Made by a program: the position numbers and the translations under genes. Positions 47,885 through 58,307 of a stretch of DNA of 64,000 nt are shown here, in pieces. The notes under the pieces were generated by a model. It was not told the DNA's origin. It worked only from the letters and a program-made list of their open reading frames with translations, and made no database searches. Source of the stretch: Haliclona indistincta (lineage: Eukaryota > Porifera > Demospongiae > Haplosclerida > Chalinidae); assembly GCA_964017065.1 (NCBI GenBank), contig OZ024785.1, positions 15,980,810-16,044,809 on the forward strand, in the 5' to 3' direction. The first letter of the stretch is position 1. Each line of letters opens with the position of its first letter.

Positions 47885-49231
47885 CTAGCTGGTCTGAGTT
47901 GTCTGCTGTGATCTGATTGGTTGTCTTGAGAATCTAAACACGTGGAGTAGCTCATTGCCGGCTCTTCTGGTCAGTAGTTGCTCACCCATGAGACCCTGAG
48001 CTGCTAGGAGACTGCACACATCAGCTGCATAATATAACACACATCATGGTATGATACACACTGACATGATAATTTAATAAAACATGATACACACAACACA
48101 TGAGGCTTCTATACACTGTTCTTCAATATACATGCTGTTGTATAGCGCCAACACCGGCCAACACACATGATAGCTTCCTGTGTAGAATTGTCACAAACAT
48201 GGACCTAACATTGATACAATGGATCGAGGTGTAGTTGAGGTTACAGGGTTTGCAGGTTGCTTGACCAAACAATTTCCTGTTAGCGCATGCCCATAGCGTG
48301 TTTATGTATACTATTATTGTACAGATAACTTACTGTCCAGCAAAAAGTATTTGGTCAAGCAACCGGCAAAACCCTGTACTGCTCATCAAGGCAGTGAGCA
48401 TGTGTTAGTGTGCAATAAGAAGAAGTTATGTCACTGTTAAAATATGCAGGTTAGAGGTTAACTATTACTAAACTTCCTGATCTCAAGCACAGGTCAGAGA
48501 TACCATTAACAGTGACATTCATTAGATCAATACAGCATCACACAATGACCTATTATCACACACATCTCACTAACATGGCTTGTTCTCTTTGATCAGCACA
48601 ATATAGAATAGTCCAGTATCAGAGAGCAGTGACCCCACCTTAGGGAGGAGCCTATCAATAATCTGCAGCAGTATGACATGACGTACAACACACGGACGCA
48701 CACACGTACCTCACGACCATCTTGTCCTCCAGCCCATGATTGACTGATAGCATCACCTGATATTACCTGCATAATGTAGCATACTTCACTCATACAGTAC
48801 TGAAACATTTGCACATTTCACACCCCCAGGTAGTATAACAGCTAAGCACTTTCAAACTATTTTGAAATTTGCTGTACTGCATCATCATCTCTCAGTATAC
48901 AACCGTTGTCATTAGTCATTAGTTGAACTCATGAAAAGATTCCTGATTGCTGATTACTTAAGGCAATGAAATAACTTACTATGAGATGATTTAAACCATT
49001 TACAATAACACTACCATTCATTAAGAGTAACAGAGGTTAGATACACTTGGTATTACCAGTAGCTGTGTGGAGTGGGTGTGGTCACCTCTTCAACTGGACA
49101 AGGAACATAGGGTGGGTTGAAGATGAGGACATCAACTGATGAATGGAGTCGATTGGAGAGGGAGAGAATCTAGAGAGAGAGAGAGGGAGGATGGGGAGAG
49201 GGGGGAGAGAAGGGAGAGAGGGGGAGAGAGG

Positions 49232-49281
<50 letters not shown>

Positions 49282-49298
49282 GAGAGAGGGAGAGAGGG

Positions 49299-49329
<31 letters not shown>

Positions 49330-50492
49330 GAGGGGGAGGGAGAGAGAGCAGACAAAACACAACCATTATCATCTGTTAGCAAAAGACTACGACATTATGG
49401 ATCTGTGTACATACATGTAATTATACAGAGTATGTGTACTTTCAATACCACTCAATAAACAGTGTTCACATTCCCATCAATAATGGGCTACACAACTATG
49501 GCAGAGCTTTGAATACCCAAAATAAAAATTAAGAGACTTCATCAACTTGCAATGCTGAAGTGTAATGTCACTAATGTGTTCAGTCACTCATTCACACGAT
49601 GGAGGATAGTCAGAGACTGATCAACACATTAGTGCATGAAGGTGACACTCCATCATGGCAAGTAGCCTGGAGCTCTCTGTGCATGTCTCACCATATCATC
49701 AGTAACAGCATCATACAGTGACACTCCATTCCTCTCTAGTGTGCTGGTTGTACACACACAAGCCCTTGAGTTGATATCAGTAGCTCTATAAGATGGTAAT
49801 ACATAATGAGTGAATGAGTGTGTTGATTATACAGCACATCAGTGTGTACCAAACTGAGCCACACTATATACACACAACACCTACACACAATAGCACTAGT
49901 CAAGTGATGGATAGGATATCACAACATGCACTAGCTGTGTTTAGGGCCAAATCAGTTCCACATACAATACATACTGGTGAGGTGTCAACAAGCATCACTA
50001 TATCACATCAGTATTAAATAGTTCAGCCGTAGCTACCCCAAAAATTCTGTCTGTTTCGCCCGTAGTTATTGTTAGTTGCGCATAATATGAGCATTGTGGG
50101 TTAATATTTCACGTAATAAATTTTAATTGCTAGGACAGATATTCCCACTGTTGATAATTAATTTCCAGATCTACAAAATTATGTTGCTCTAAATGAATCA
50201 CAGCTCAGATAATCTTACAGCGAGAAGGTACGGTCCTGGAGCAGCAGTTTAGCCAGGCCAGTGAGTATCACTCCACTACCGCTACCGACCTCAACACAGA
50301 TGAGAGGGCTGCATGAGAGATGATGGATCACGTGAGACAACAATATCGAGGCTAAACACACTTCAGGTCTTTCAGCCTCTCTGCATCTTGCTCCAGTGTA
50401 TCTAAGAGAAGGAACGAGTCTTCAGCCGGCTCGTACACGTGTTGGTAGTCATCTCCAGTAAGATGAGAGAGATCGGGAGTGGGCAGTACCAT
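47885..50492 (-). CDS. N6AMT1: HemK2-type class I methyltransferase (N6AMT1)
   Basis: Seven exons (50362-50492, 50219-50308, 49692-49785, 49086-49169, 48710-48766, 48575-48662, 47885-48024) join in phase to 227 aa, about the usual family length. Family members methylate the Gln of the GGQ motif in release factor eRF1, with partner TRMT112. Seen here: [13 protein letters not shown] near the N-terminus, the SAM-binding EVGSGSG (about residues 50-56), the acidic TDIN strand end, the catalytic NPPY (123-126), AGGQDGRE, and [11 protein letters not shown]. The start ATG (50490-50492) gives [11 protein letters not shown]. It shares a 71-bp promoter with the PDCD2-like gene. The transposon's target site begins 26 bp beyond the stop codon. 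Introns hold two MITEs and a (GA)n tract at the exon 4 acceptor. Confidence 0.95.
48241..48380. mobile_element. 140-bp MITE in an N6AMT1 intron
   Basis: Arms acagggtttgcaggttgctt-gaccaaa and tttggtcaagcaaccggcaa-aaccctgt are imperfect reverse complements separated by about 75 bp. No coding sequence. Confidence 0.75.
49170..49350. repeat. (GA)n tract abutting the N6AMT1 exon 4 acceptor
   Basis: About 180 bp of purines on the + strand (CT-rich on the transcript), ending at the ctctag acceptor of exon 49086-49169. Confidence 0.9.
49548..49660. mobile_element. short MITE, family with centre ATTCACACGATGGA
   Basis: Shares gcaat-ctgaagtgt ends, the cactaatgtgttcagtc arm, the attcacacgatgga centre and the reverse arm (cacattagtgcatgaaggtg) with copies at 52098-52262 and 62098-62210. 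It lies in an N6AMT1 intron. Confidence 0.8.
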
Positions 50493-50563
50493 TACTGCAT
50501 GACCACGTGGTGCAGCAAGCCACGCCCTTCACTGGTTGCCGCCCACGTGGTTCACACCTTGCG
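50493..50563. promoter_or_regulatory. 71-bp bidirectional promoter with two CCACGTGG boxes
   Basis: The start codons of N6AMT1 (-) and the PDCD2-like gene (+) are only 71 bp apart. The gap contains the palindrome CCACGTGG twice, at 50503-50510 and 50543-50550, exactly 40 bp apart. CACGTG is the E-box bound by Myc/USF-type bHLH-ZIP factors. Shared control of the two genes is inferred. Confidence 0.7.
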
Positions 50564-52708
50564 ATGGCTGAGAAAGAGACGAGTGTTCTTGTCGGCGTGT
50601 GCGACACAGCTTGCCCTGAGCCCCGCCTGTCACCATATGAGAACAAGATTGGAGGATACCCCGTGAGATAGATGTAGTGTCTTTGTGAATTATTGCGTAC
50701 GAGCTCTGCAAATCAATCCACTACTATTTCTTGAGCCTGATAGTACCAAAAATGATATTTTAGTTGCCCAAGATGTTCAATGATGTTCATATCTCGTATA
50801 GGACCTCCTCCCTGGCTGTTCCCTGTCTGCTCCTCCTCGATGTGCCGTGTGTGGCTGTGATCTGGTGCTACTGGTCCAGGTATACTGCCCTCTAGAGGGA
50901 TCACCTTATCATCGCTCACTACACGTGTTCTGCTGTACCCAGCAACAATGCTGGTCAAAACCAGAGAGGTATGACGTAGCTACAGTAGTGCCTAGAGGAA
51001 TGAGAGCATGTGTGCACTGTATGTGCGGAGATGATAATTAAAAACTGATGCTAATAGAAAGTTCAATGATCGCACGAAAATGGAAATTCTTGTTCTCTCT
51101 GTTATCTGTACAGTTGGTTGGTATTGCGCTCACAAGCTATGGACCATAGCAATGACCATCAGGCACAACAAGAGGTGTGTAATGGCGGCAATCAGCAGAT
51201 TACTACCAATGGCGCCTTCTCTCTAGAGGAATGGTGCACCTCTGCTACTGACTGGGGGTAAGAACATGCTTGTCTCTCTCATTTGCAACTTTGATACGAT
51301 CTTTAACGCTAATCTCTTTATAGATCTACTGTTAAAAATGTTACTGAGTCTCTTCATCACAGGGAAGGTGATGATGGTGATACTACTCTAAGAGACACTG
51401 TTACCAGCTCATTGCAGCAGCAAGCCCCGCCTCCTGATCATGTGACTCCACTTGTTGATCACATTACATCATCAATGAAGCACCTGACTCTACCAGCTTA
51501 CCATGGCCCATGCTATCACTCATTCTATATCAATGTGTTTGAGGAACATTCACTGTATCACAATGGAGGTGACCTGGACCACGCATACGAGCTGTTAGAA
51601 CAGTATAACAGCAACACCACCAATCATGCTGCTGCTGTTGGGAGTGGAGGAGAGGTGTATGAGAAGGCTGGTGCTGGTCATGGAGACACCACCTTTCACA
51701 AGTTTCAAAAACAGTTGAGCAAGTGTCCTCGCCAGGTGATCAGGTTAGTCACAAGTGACTTACTAACTCTGTAACTTAACTAACTCTAATAATCTGTACA
51801 GCCGAACTGAAATAAAATATTGAATACCGTAGAGCTGGTTCCTTTCTGCAAATAGTTTTGCAATTAATAAAAAAAATTGCATTGTGCCTGTTTCAAATTC
51901 AAAACAATTTTTATGCTGCGAAAAAAGCTACTATGTGTGTTGGTATGTTGTGGTCTCCTGTTAAAATTATAAGTATTATCACTGGAAATTTTCACCCATT
52001 CGTGTTGACTTGAGTAAACATGCTAGTGTAAATCATGTCGGCATTGCTGCTGCTGCTGTCTAGAAAGTATTTTGGCTTTTTGATTTACAGAGGTTTTCCT
52101 GCTTCTTGCAATAGTAAAGCGTAGACTGTAGAGCGTCACCTCATGCACTAATGTGTGAAGGCATTGTTATCTTATTCACACGATGGAGAATGATCAAAGA
52201 CTTCACACATTAGTGCATGAGGTGACGCTCTACGGTCTACGCTTTACTATTGCAAGAAGTAGGAAAACTGCTGTAGCAAGTTTTAGACCACATATGAAAT
52301 ATTTTGAATGGGCGTAAATTTGCTTTGAATAGTAACACCATCAATCATGGTCTCTCTCTCAGATATGATAGGAGGGGTGACCCTCTCTCAATCAGCTCCT
52401 CCCATCATCCGCTCAGTGCCGTGTGCTCTCAGTGTGGTAGTCGCTGTGTGTTTGAGCTACAGATTATGCCGCCATTGATCTATCTACTCCAGCAAGCAGA
52501 GAGTCAAGCACACTCCAAGCCCTCATCACCTGTCCCTAATGTTGTGGAGTTTGGCACAGTACTGGTATACTGTTGTGAACGAAGCTGTTGGGATGGTAGT
52601 AGTGCTGGTGACAATAGTACTAGTAGTAGTGGGTGGAGACAAGAAGTGATTGTAATACAGCAAGATACAGAGACTGCTCAATTGACTCATTTGACTAGAT
52701 CACATTAG
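50564..52708 (+). CDS. PDCD2L-like: PDCD2/PDCD2L family protein
   Basis: Five exons (50564-50662, 50802-50968, 51114-51257, 51324-51743, 52363-52708) join in phase to 391 aa. The ATG at 50564 gives MAEKETSVLVGVCDTAC and leads to NKIGGYP, the family's start pattern. Exon 2 carries the zinc-binding CAVCGCDLVLLVQVYCPLEG and FCCTQQQC. The middle is variable and acidic. The C-terminal domain has LPAYHGPCYHSFYINVFEE, YEKAG, a Cys pair CSQCGSRC, FELQIMPPL and VEFGTVLVYCCERSCW. PDCD2 proteins act as chaperones for ribosomal protein uS5 in 40S assembly in other eukaryotes. It shares a promoter with N6AMT1, and its stop is 9 bp from that of the F-box gene. The last intron contains a MITE. Confidence 0.93.
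52098..52262. mobile_element. short MITE, family with centre ATTCACACGATGGA
   Basis: A near-perfect fold-back (cttcttgcaatagtaaagcg ... cgctttactattgcaagaag) with the arm gcactaatgtgtgaag and the centre attcacacgatggagaatga. It lies in the last intron of the PDCD2-like gene. Related copies are at 49548 and 62098. Confidence 0.85.
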
Positions 52709-52717
52709 TAGTCTGTG

Positions 52718-53245
52718 TTATGTTTGTGACTCAGCTATCAGTTTAAAGTTGTTCACTATCAGTCGATGACCTCCTCCTCCTCCAGCGTTCCTCATCACTG
52801 TATAGCGGTCACCTGGTCGTGCCTCAGTCACCACAGCATGGTCGCTCAGCTCGGCTGACTTGGTCTCTTCCTCGTGCAGTGCTAATCCTATCCAGGAATG
52901 ACTCTCGGCTATTTTCTTGTGTTTTCTCATTAAAATCACGTATATCTGTCCTTTGCGGTTACCAAACCCCTGATCTTTCCAAGTCAGAGATATGGTCAGT
53001 CTTTTGACTGGACGAGTGAGGATAGGTCCGTTGAAATACAGCTCAGGGCACCAGTGTCCTTTACGTGGTCCATAGATGTGGAAGTCTAGTCCGCGCATGA
53101 CGACGAAAGACGGTAGAGAAGAATAGAGGCGACGACACGTCCTAGCCAGGCGTACTGTATCCTCTGCGCTGAGGTAGGTCACTATATGCTGCAGTACAAC
53201 AGCTGGTAGTAGCTCCAGACGTGCCGAGCCGTATGAGCTAGCCAT
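52718..53245 (-). CDS. F-box protein
   Basis: A single-exon frame of 175 aa. An F-box lies at about residues 10-45 (LELLPAVVLQHIVTYLSAED, then VRLARTCRRLYSSL), the Skp1-binding module of SCF ubiquitin ligases. The C-terminal part (YGPRKGHWCPELYFNGPI, LTISLTWKDQGFGNRKGQ, GDRYTVMRNAGGGGGH) looks like a beta-sandwich substrate module of a type found in other small F-box proteins; I cannot name it. The start codon (53243-53245) lies inside the target duplication of the mobile element at 53250, so any native promoter has been displaced by 1.1 kb. It is tail to tail with the PDCD2-like gene. Confidence 0.85.
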   Translation of the reverse strand: MASSYGSARLELLPAVVLQHIVTYLSAEDTVRLARTCRRLYSSLPSFVVMRGLDFHIYGPRKGHWCPELYFNGPILTRPVKRLTISLTWKDQGFGNRKGQIYVILMRKHKKIAESHSWIGLALHEEETKSAELSDHAVVTEARPGDRYTVMRNAGGGGGHRLIVNNFKLIAESQT

Positions 53246-53332
53246 AGCTCCGAGCAGGGGTCCGACACAGACTGATTTAGCGTACAGATTTCACTGAATG
53301 GGCCAGTTGCGTGTAAGGCGAACTATTTTAAT

Positions 53333-53572
53333 GATACAGTCGATTTCAATTGCGTTTGAACATGGCGTGTTCCGTGAAAGCACTGCGTAGCCCTTTGTGT
53401 GGCTCTGTGAGACACGGAATCTGTTCAGACGAATTGTAAAGAACAGACGGACGTCACTTGAACAGTTTCCGTGGCCCACAGATATACATAAAGGGCTACG
53501 CAGTGCTTTTACGGAACACGCCATGTTCTAGTCTAGCTAGCCATGTTCAAACGCAATTGAAATCGACTGTAT
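53333..53572. mobile_element. 240-bp palindrome nested in the 1.1-kb element
   Basis: Arms of about 110 bp (tacagtcgatttcaattgcg, ggcgtgttccgtgaaagcac and onward) face their reverse complements, with small indels around a short centre near 53450. Confidence 0.8.
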
Positions 53573-53582
53573 GCAAATTGAC

Positions 53583-54208
53583 ATAACGTCACTTCCGGAC
53601 TGCTCGTAGCCGCCTACTTGTGACCTACTTTGTATGGAGTTCATTGAGAAAATATGAGTTTTTAAAACTTCGCGGGCAGCCAAAACTTGGCGCATGTGCA
53701 GGATCTAAGAATGCGATGCGCAACTGCTACCATTGGCACATGCAACGCAGTAAAAACAGAGACGATCGGTGGAGGCGCGGTCGAGAACGAGCCATCACTG
53801 TACAGCTAGGTAAGCCAATGTGACGAGCGATGAAAACGCGAATACTAACACAGCTTAACTAATGGTAAAGCAAGATGCTCACTAGATTGCTCGAGAGACA
53901 GTGAAAGGTGACAGATTTGATACTTACATTGCGAGTGATGACAATCTAGGCACGCATTTTGCCTCTGACAAAAAGAGCATACCCAGCTGTACAGTGATGG
54001 CTCGTTCTCGACCGCGCCTCCACCAATCGTCTCTGTTTTTACTGCGTTGCATGTGCCAATGGTAGTAGTTGCGCATCGCATTCTTAGATCCTGCACATGC
54101 GCCAAGTTTTGGCTGCCCGCGAAGTTTTAAAAACTCATATTTTCTCAATGAACTCCATACAAAGTAGGTACAAGTAGGCGGCTACAAGCAGTCCGGAAGT
54201 GACTTTAC
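53583..54208. mobile_element. fold-back with about 225-bp arms nested in the 1.1-kb element
   Basis: Arms 53583-53812 and about 53985-54208 are near-identical reverse complements (gtcacttccggactgctcgt ... acgagcagtccggaagtgac type, with small differences). The loop is about 170 bp of non-coding sequence. Confidence 0.85.
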
Positions 54209-54364
54209 GTTCAATTATCAATAATTAAATTCCTTGGCTCTTACACGCAACTGGCCTATTTAGCGCGGAATTTAGAGTGACTTCACTGATTTAAATAAGC
54301 GTGGGTGTTAGTACACAGGAAAATGCTGAGTTTATAGTCCTGTGTCGGGCCCCTCGCCGTAGCT

Positions 54365-54940
54365 CGCGCCCTATAATAGTCCCCTGATCCGATACAGCAG
54401 TTGTCTGGTGTGCATGATGCAACACGTAGAATAGAATTAGGCAATGAAAGCAGCTTGAGCCTGACCGCCTCCTAGCTAGCTCTGGTGACAATTAAATTTC
54501 TAAAACTTGTTGTTTAGATTGTTACAGCTATGTCATGGATCAATCAGCTGCAGACTATAACCCGCACACTCTCATTTACTCCATCCTGGCCTTAAATTTA
54601 TACTGGTATAATTATATTCAGTCAATCAGTGTTTTGTATTATAATTATTGTTAATTGACACATGTACGTATCTCAATCGTTGATTCGTCACAGAAAAAAA
54701 ATGTATTGTAAATAACTACAAAGACCACATAGTGAACACACAATGATAATGATACAAGCCATGCAGAGAAAATAACAGAGTCATGATCATAATAACAAAC
54801 AATAATTAGAACACATCAAACAGAGTAATACAAGAAACTAACATGCTATTAATTATAGCAAAGTTTATTGTGCATAAGGAAAAAAATTAACTCGATGGTC
54901 AATTGTGCAAATATTTATTATACATTGTTGTCTTCAGCAA
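54365..54940. other. intergenic
   Basis: No gene seen between the mobile element and the 3' end of the SNTX/GTPase gene. AT-rich, with several aataaa-like motifs, so it probably contains the polyadenylation region of that gene. Confidence 0.5.
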
Positions 54941-57900
54941 TCAATCGTTATTCGGTGGTGCAGCAGGAATTGACTTGAGAGCTCTCACTCTGCCCTCCCA
55001 GCCCAGGGCACCTTCTCGTTTCTCATTCTCAATAAGACGTTCAATAAATTCTTCACGAGTACAAGAAAGAGGACTACCGATAATTTCATGAAGACGATTC
55101 AAGCATAGTCGCATCTTGTTGGCTACTGCATAAAAAAAGTCTTTGAAGTTATCAACGTCAGTAGCATTGAGTTTATACAAGAAAGTATTTTCATTATCTT
55201 TAACATCAAAGAATTTTTCAATTCCTGTTTCACCGCTCTCATCTATGTTTTTTATCTCTTCAAAGGTTCTTGTCTTCGTGACCTGGTACATTTCAAACCT
55301 GTAGGAAGTGCTATTGTGGTCACTCAATGAACAGTCACTGTCGAACAGTTGACAGACACCATGCACACTCTGCATTTTCGGTACCATATCCATCTGGCAT
55401 TGCCATGCAGTTGAAGATGGTATCATCGTCGGTGACTCTGCACAGACTATGGCATGTGATTTTACACTTAGAACAACTAGTGGCTCGAGACCCACGAGAA
55501 ACTATATCAACTATTTTGCGTTTTGTTGTGATACTTGTCACAGTGCGGTTTAGGCTTTCTGGGTCAGCTTCAACGACCTTTAATGCATCAATAAATAGCG
55601 CTATTTCATCCATCTTGGACAACAGAGCACGAAGCACATGATAAGCACCTCCAACGACAGCCTCTAGCTGCTGCATTTCTAACAGCTCTCTCTCAGTCAG
55701 CTTCTTGCTCCATGGCTTTTTCTTAGCTAAATCAGTGAACATCGTTTCAAATGATTTTGTGCTCATTTCCCATAATTTGAGCAAATTACGATCAGTTGGC
55801 TGTGTCTTAAAGAACGAAGAGTGGTCAAACCCAAAATAGTCTTTATAGTGAAGCCTGGCATTGCTCATGGCACTGAGCACATCTGGTTGCTGACTGGCAT
55901 CAGCATGAGTAGCTAACACTAGCACATCACTACTGGTCATTCTAGTAATAGCATTCAATACAAACTGCTGTGATGGTGTGATGCTAGTTTGTGACGCATC
56001 TATCACAAACCCGATAGCATGCAACTGATCAATGATCTCAGTGAACATGTGCTCAATCTGGCTAACAAACTGCTTGTTTTGTTCCTCGCTGTCTCCAAAC
56101 CCAGGTGTGTCAATGACTGTCAGATCAAACTGAATAGGAGAACCCTCTCTTTGTTTGAAGGTATAGGCTGTGGTGCTATCGGTCTTGTTCATTTCTGCTA
56201 TTTGCAGACGAACATCATCCTCATAATGAACACCCATTAGGTGGTTGGCTATGCCATTCAATAGGGTGGTCTTGCCAGAGCCGCCTGGCCCTATCAGCAA
56301 TATCACCCTGTGTGGCACTACGTTGACAGGGTATGGTATGGGATGGTACTTGCCCACGAATACCTTAGCTACACCGCCCTTCTTCATTAACTCATGTGTG
56401 GGTAACTGATAAAGTGCTGGACTACCCTGGGTACTGATCTCAGTGCAGTCAGCTAGAACACGATCTAACATACGGCCAACTCGAGATACCTTTAACTTGA
56501 TGGGATCACTCAGGGGGCTATCAGGACTGACCCCACCAGCAGTACATCCCTTTACCTTTGCTAGGTAGACTCTTTCTGGAGTAAGATCAATCAGTTTTGC
56601 TTCTTCTTGGCAACTAGTGGTAGGTTGAGAGAGCCATTCATCAGAGTCTTGCTGCTTGTAAAGAACAGTGTAAGAATTGATAGAGTCAACACCTTTAGGT
56701 TTATCCCAGACCAGTTGAATACTGTCTGAAGTGACTTTGGACACCTTTGGCTTGCCTGGCTGGCCAGGGAGCATGAACTCTGAGGAAACACCATTCTCAT
56801 ACAGCGATACAAGAGGCACTTTATCATTATTGCAAGCAGTCTCACTATCACCGTTCACAAGTACATACTTCACGTCATCTCGGTCAGCATTGGCTGAAAC
56901 AAAATCCAAGAACAAGCGTAGTTGAGAACGTAACTCGCTCAGCACAGATCGATCATTGTACCACTGCTTACCACCGGTATCGTTCTCCTGTGTTATCACT
57001 CTCTTACTGGCATAAGCTTCTAGCCCCGTGACCTGAGCATCTGCCTGCCCTGAGATATTAAAGTCGAAGCACAGGATTGTGTCTATCTCTAGTCCAGCTG
57101 TCATCATGTCCAACTCTCCTGGCTCAAACAAAAACTGGATCTTTGGTTGCTTCTTGAGAAGATCAAGATACATTGTAAGCATATTAACCTCCTTCTCTTT
57201 GCCGGTCATCCATTTCTCAAGACTTTGTATGTTAAAAGGAGACCTGTAGTTTTCCTCAAGAACCTCAGAAAGTTCGGCATCTTCCTTAGTACAGCCTCGA
57301 ATTTCAGGTAATAGTGTAGATAGCTTCTTCTCTAGTCCAACCCTGTAGCTAGTGATTGCCCTCTTGGTAGTCTCTACTTGGTCCTTGATTCCGACAAACA
57401 ATGAACAGACATCGCTATTAACCAAGTCATTGCATCGCATTTCACACACCCTCAGTCCCTCCATCAATGCAACCACTTCATCAACTAGTGTAGTACTGAT
57501 CTCGCGCACCATCCTTAGTGCCTTGGTGTCCAATTCCCCTAAGGGATACAACCAAACCTTCTTTGGAACACTCTTTCCTTTAAGAAGACCGGGCAACTCT
57601 TGGTACAAGTTGGCCGCATCTTGGAATGTTGCTGGTTGCTTGGGCAGAATCAAATCGCCATAAAACTTACATTTCAACTTGTCCTCTTCATTTCTGTCAC
57701 TAGTGTTAATAGTTACCTTCCCTTCACCTCCTATAGCAAGATTCTTTAGGCCTGGAAGACCTCCAATTTTTACCTTCAAGTCGCCTTGAACCTTCTTGAT
57801 GTTTTCGTCACAGCTAACCTCTTGATCAAATACAAAGAAAGCGTCGGCACCATACAGCATTGCTGTAACCACGTGTGTGGCAATATCTCTATCAAAAACG

Positions 57901-58307
57901 TCCTGATATTCAAACTTGCCTAGCTGTCCCATTGTCAGTTGCTCGAAGCTTGAGGTAGACTTGTACCTGAGGCTCACTCGTGCTTGATGCTTGGAAGACT
58001 TTTGATCTTTCAAAAATTTAGCTGCACCTTCTACATGCACCAGTCCTCCTAGCAGACTGAGCTTCAATCCGGCATCAACGTCTAGCTGGAATGATTTGCT
58101 GCTGAGGCTGTCCTCTGCGATTACTTCAAAGTCAGAAGTCTCTTGGCTCTTTCTGTCAACAACTTTATTGAGTGTGTCAGCATTCCACAGAGTGACCCCA
58201 GGAATTAGACTATCTCTACGGCAGTCATACAACATGCCCAGACGAAAGGGTCGCCCTAGACAGGGCTTTTCTAGCGCAACAACTCCCGTTCCAGACATAC
58301 CTCGCAA
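54941..58307 (-). CDS. SNTX-like / FN3 / P-loop GTPase protein, frame change near the 3' end
   Basis: A long frame runs from 58307 to 55335 (990 aa). A second, offset by one frame, runs from about 55495 to 54941. Both are clearly coding where they do not overlap: the first up to a Cys/His cluster (CSKCKITCHSLC, about residues 955-965), the second from CSLSDHNSTSYRF to the C-terminus. Either a frameshift lies in 55335-55400 or an extremely short intron is used; I have not resolved it. Domain order is an N-terminal SNTX-type MACPF-related domain (start MLYDCRRDSLIPG), a helical middle, FN3 (about 514-607), and a P-loop GTPase of AIG1/septin-like type (GPGGSGKTT near 670, IDTPGFGD near 729). This family is large in fish and invertebrates, mostly non-venom and cytosolic. 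An innate-immune role is inferred. Confidence 0.75.

Larger units (their letters stand above)
53250..54356. mobile_element. 1.1-kb non-autonomous relative of the 7.4-kb transposon
   Basis: The left end CCGAGCAGGGGTCCGACACAG and right end ctgtgtcgggcccctcg resemble the CGAGGGGTCCGACACGG ends of 40456-47851. Flanks are CCATAGCT (53242-53249) and CCGTAGCT (54357-54364), an 8-bp duplication with one mismatch. Outer arms continue inward (gggccagttgcgtgtaag near 53301, and its reverse complement near 54240). Inside are two further palindromes (53333-53572 and 53583-54208). No protein is encoded. Confidence 0.75.

Noticed and set aside
49139..49420. Arg/Glu- or Ser/Leu-repeat proteins in GA/CT tracts (also near 28.4, 39.2, 61.7 and 63.6 kb)
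   Set aside because: Microsatellite translations; all lie in introns of better-supported genes.
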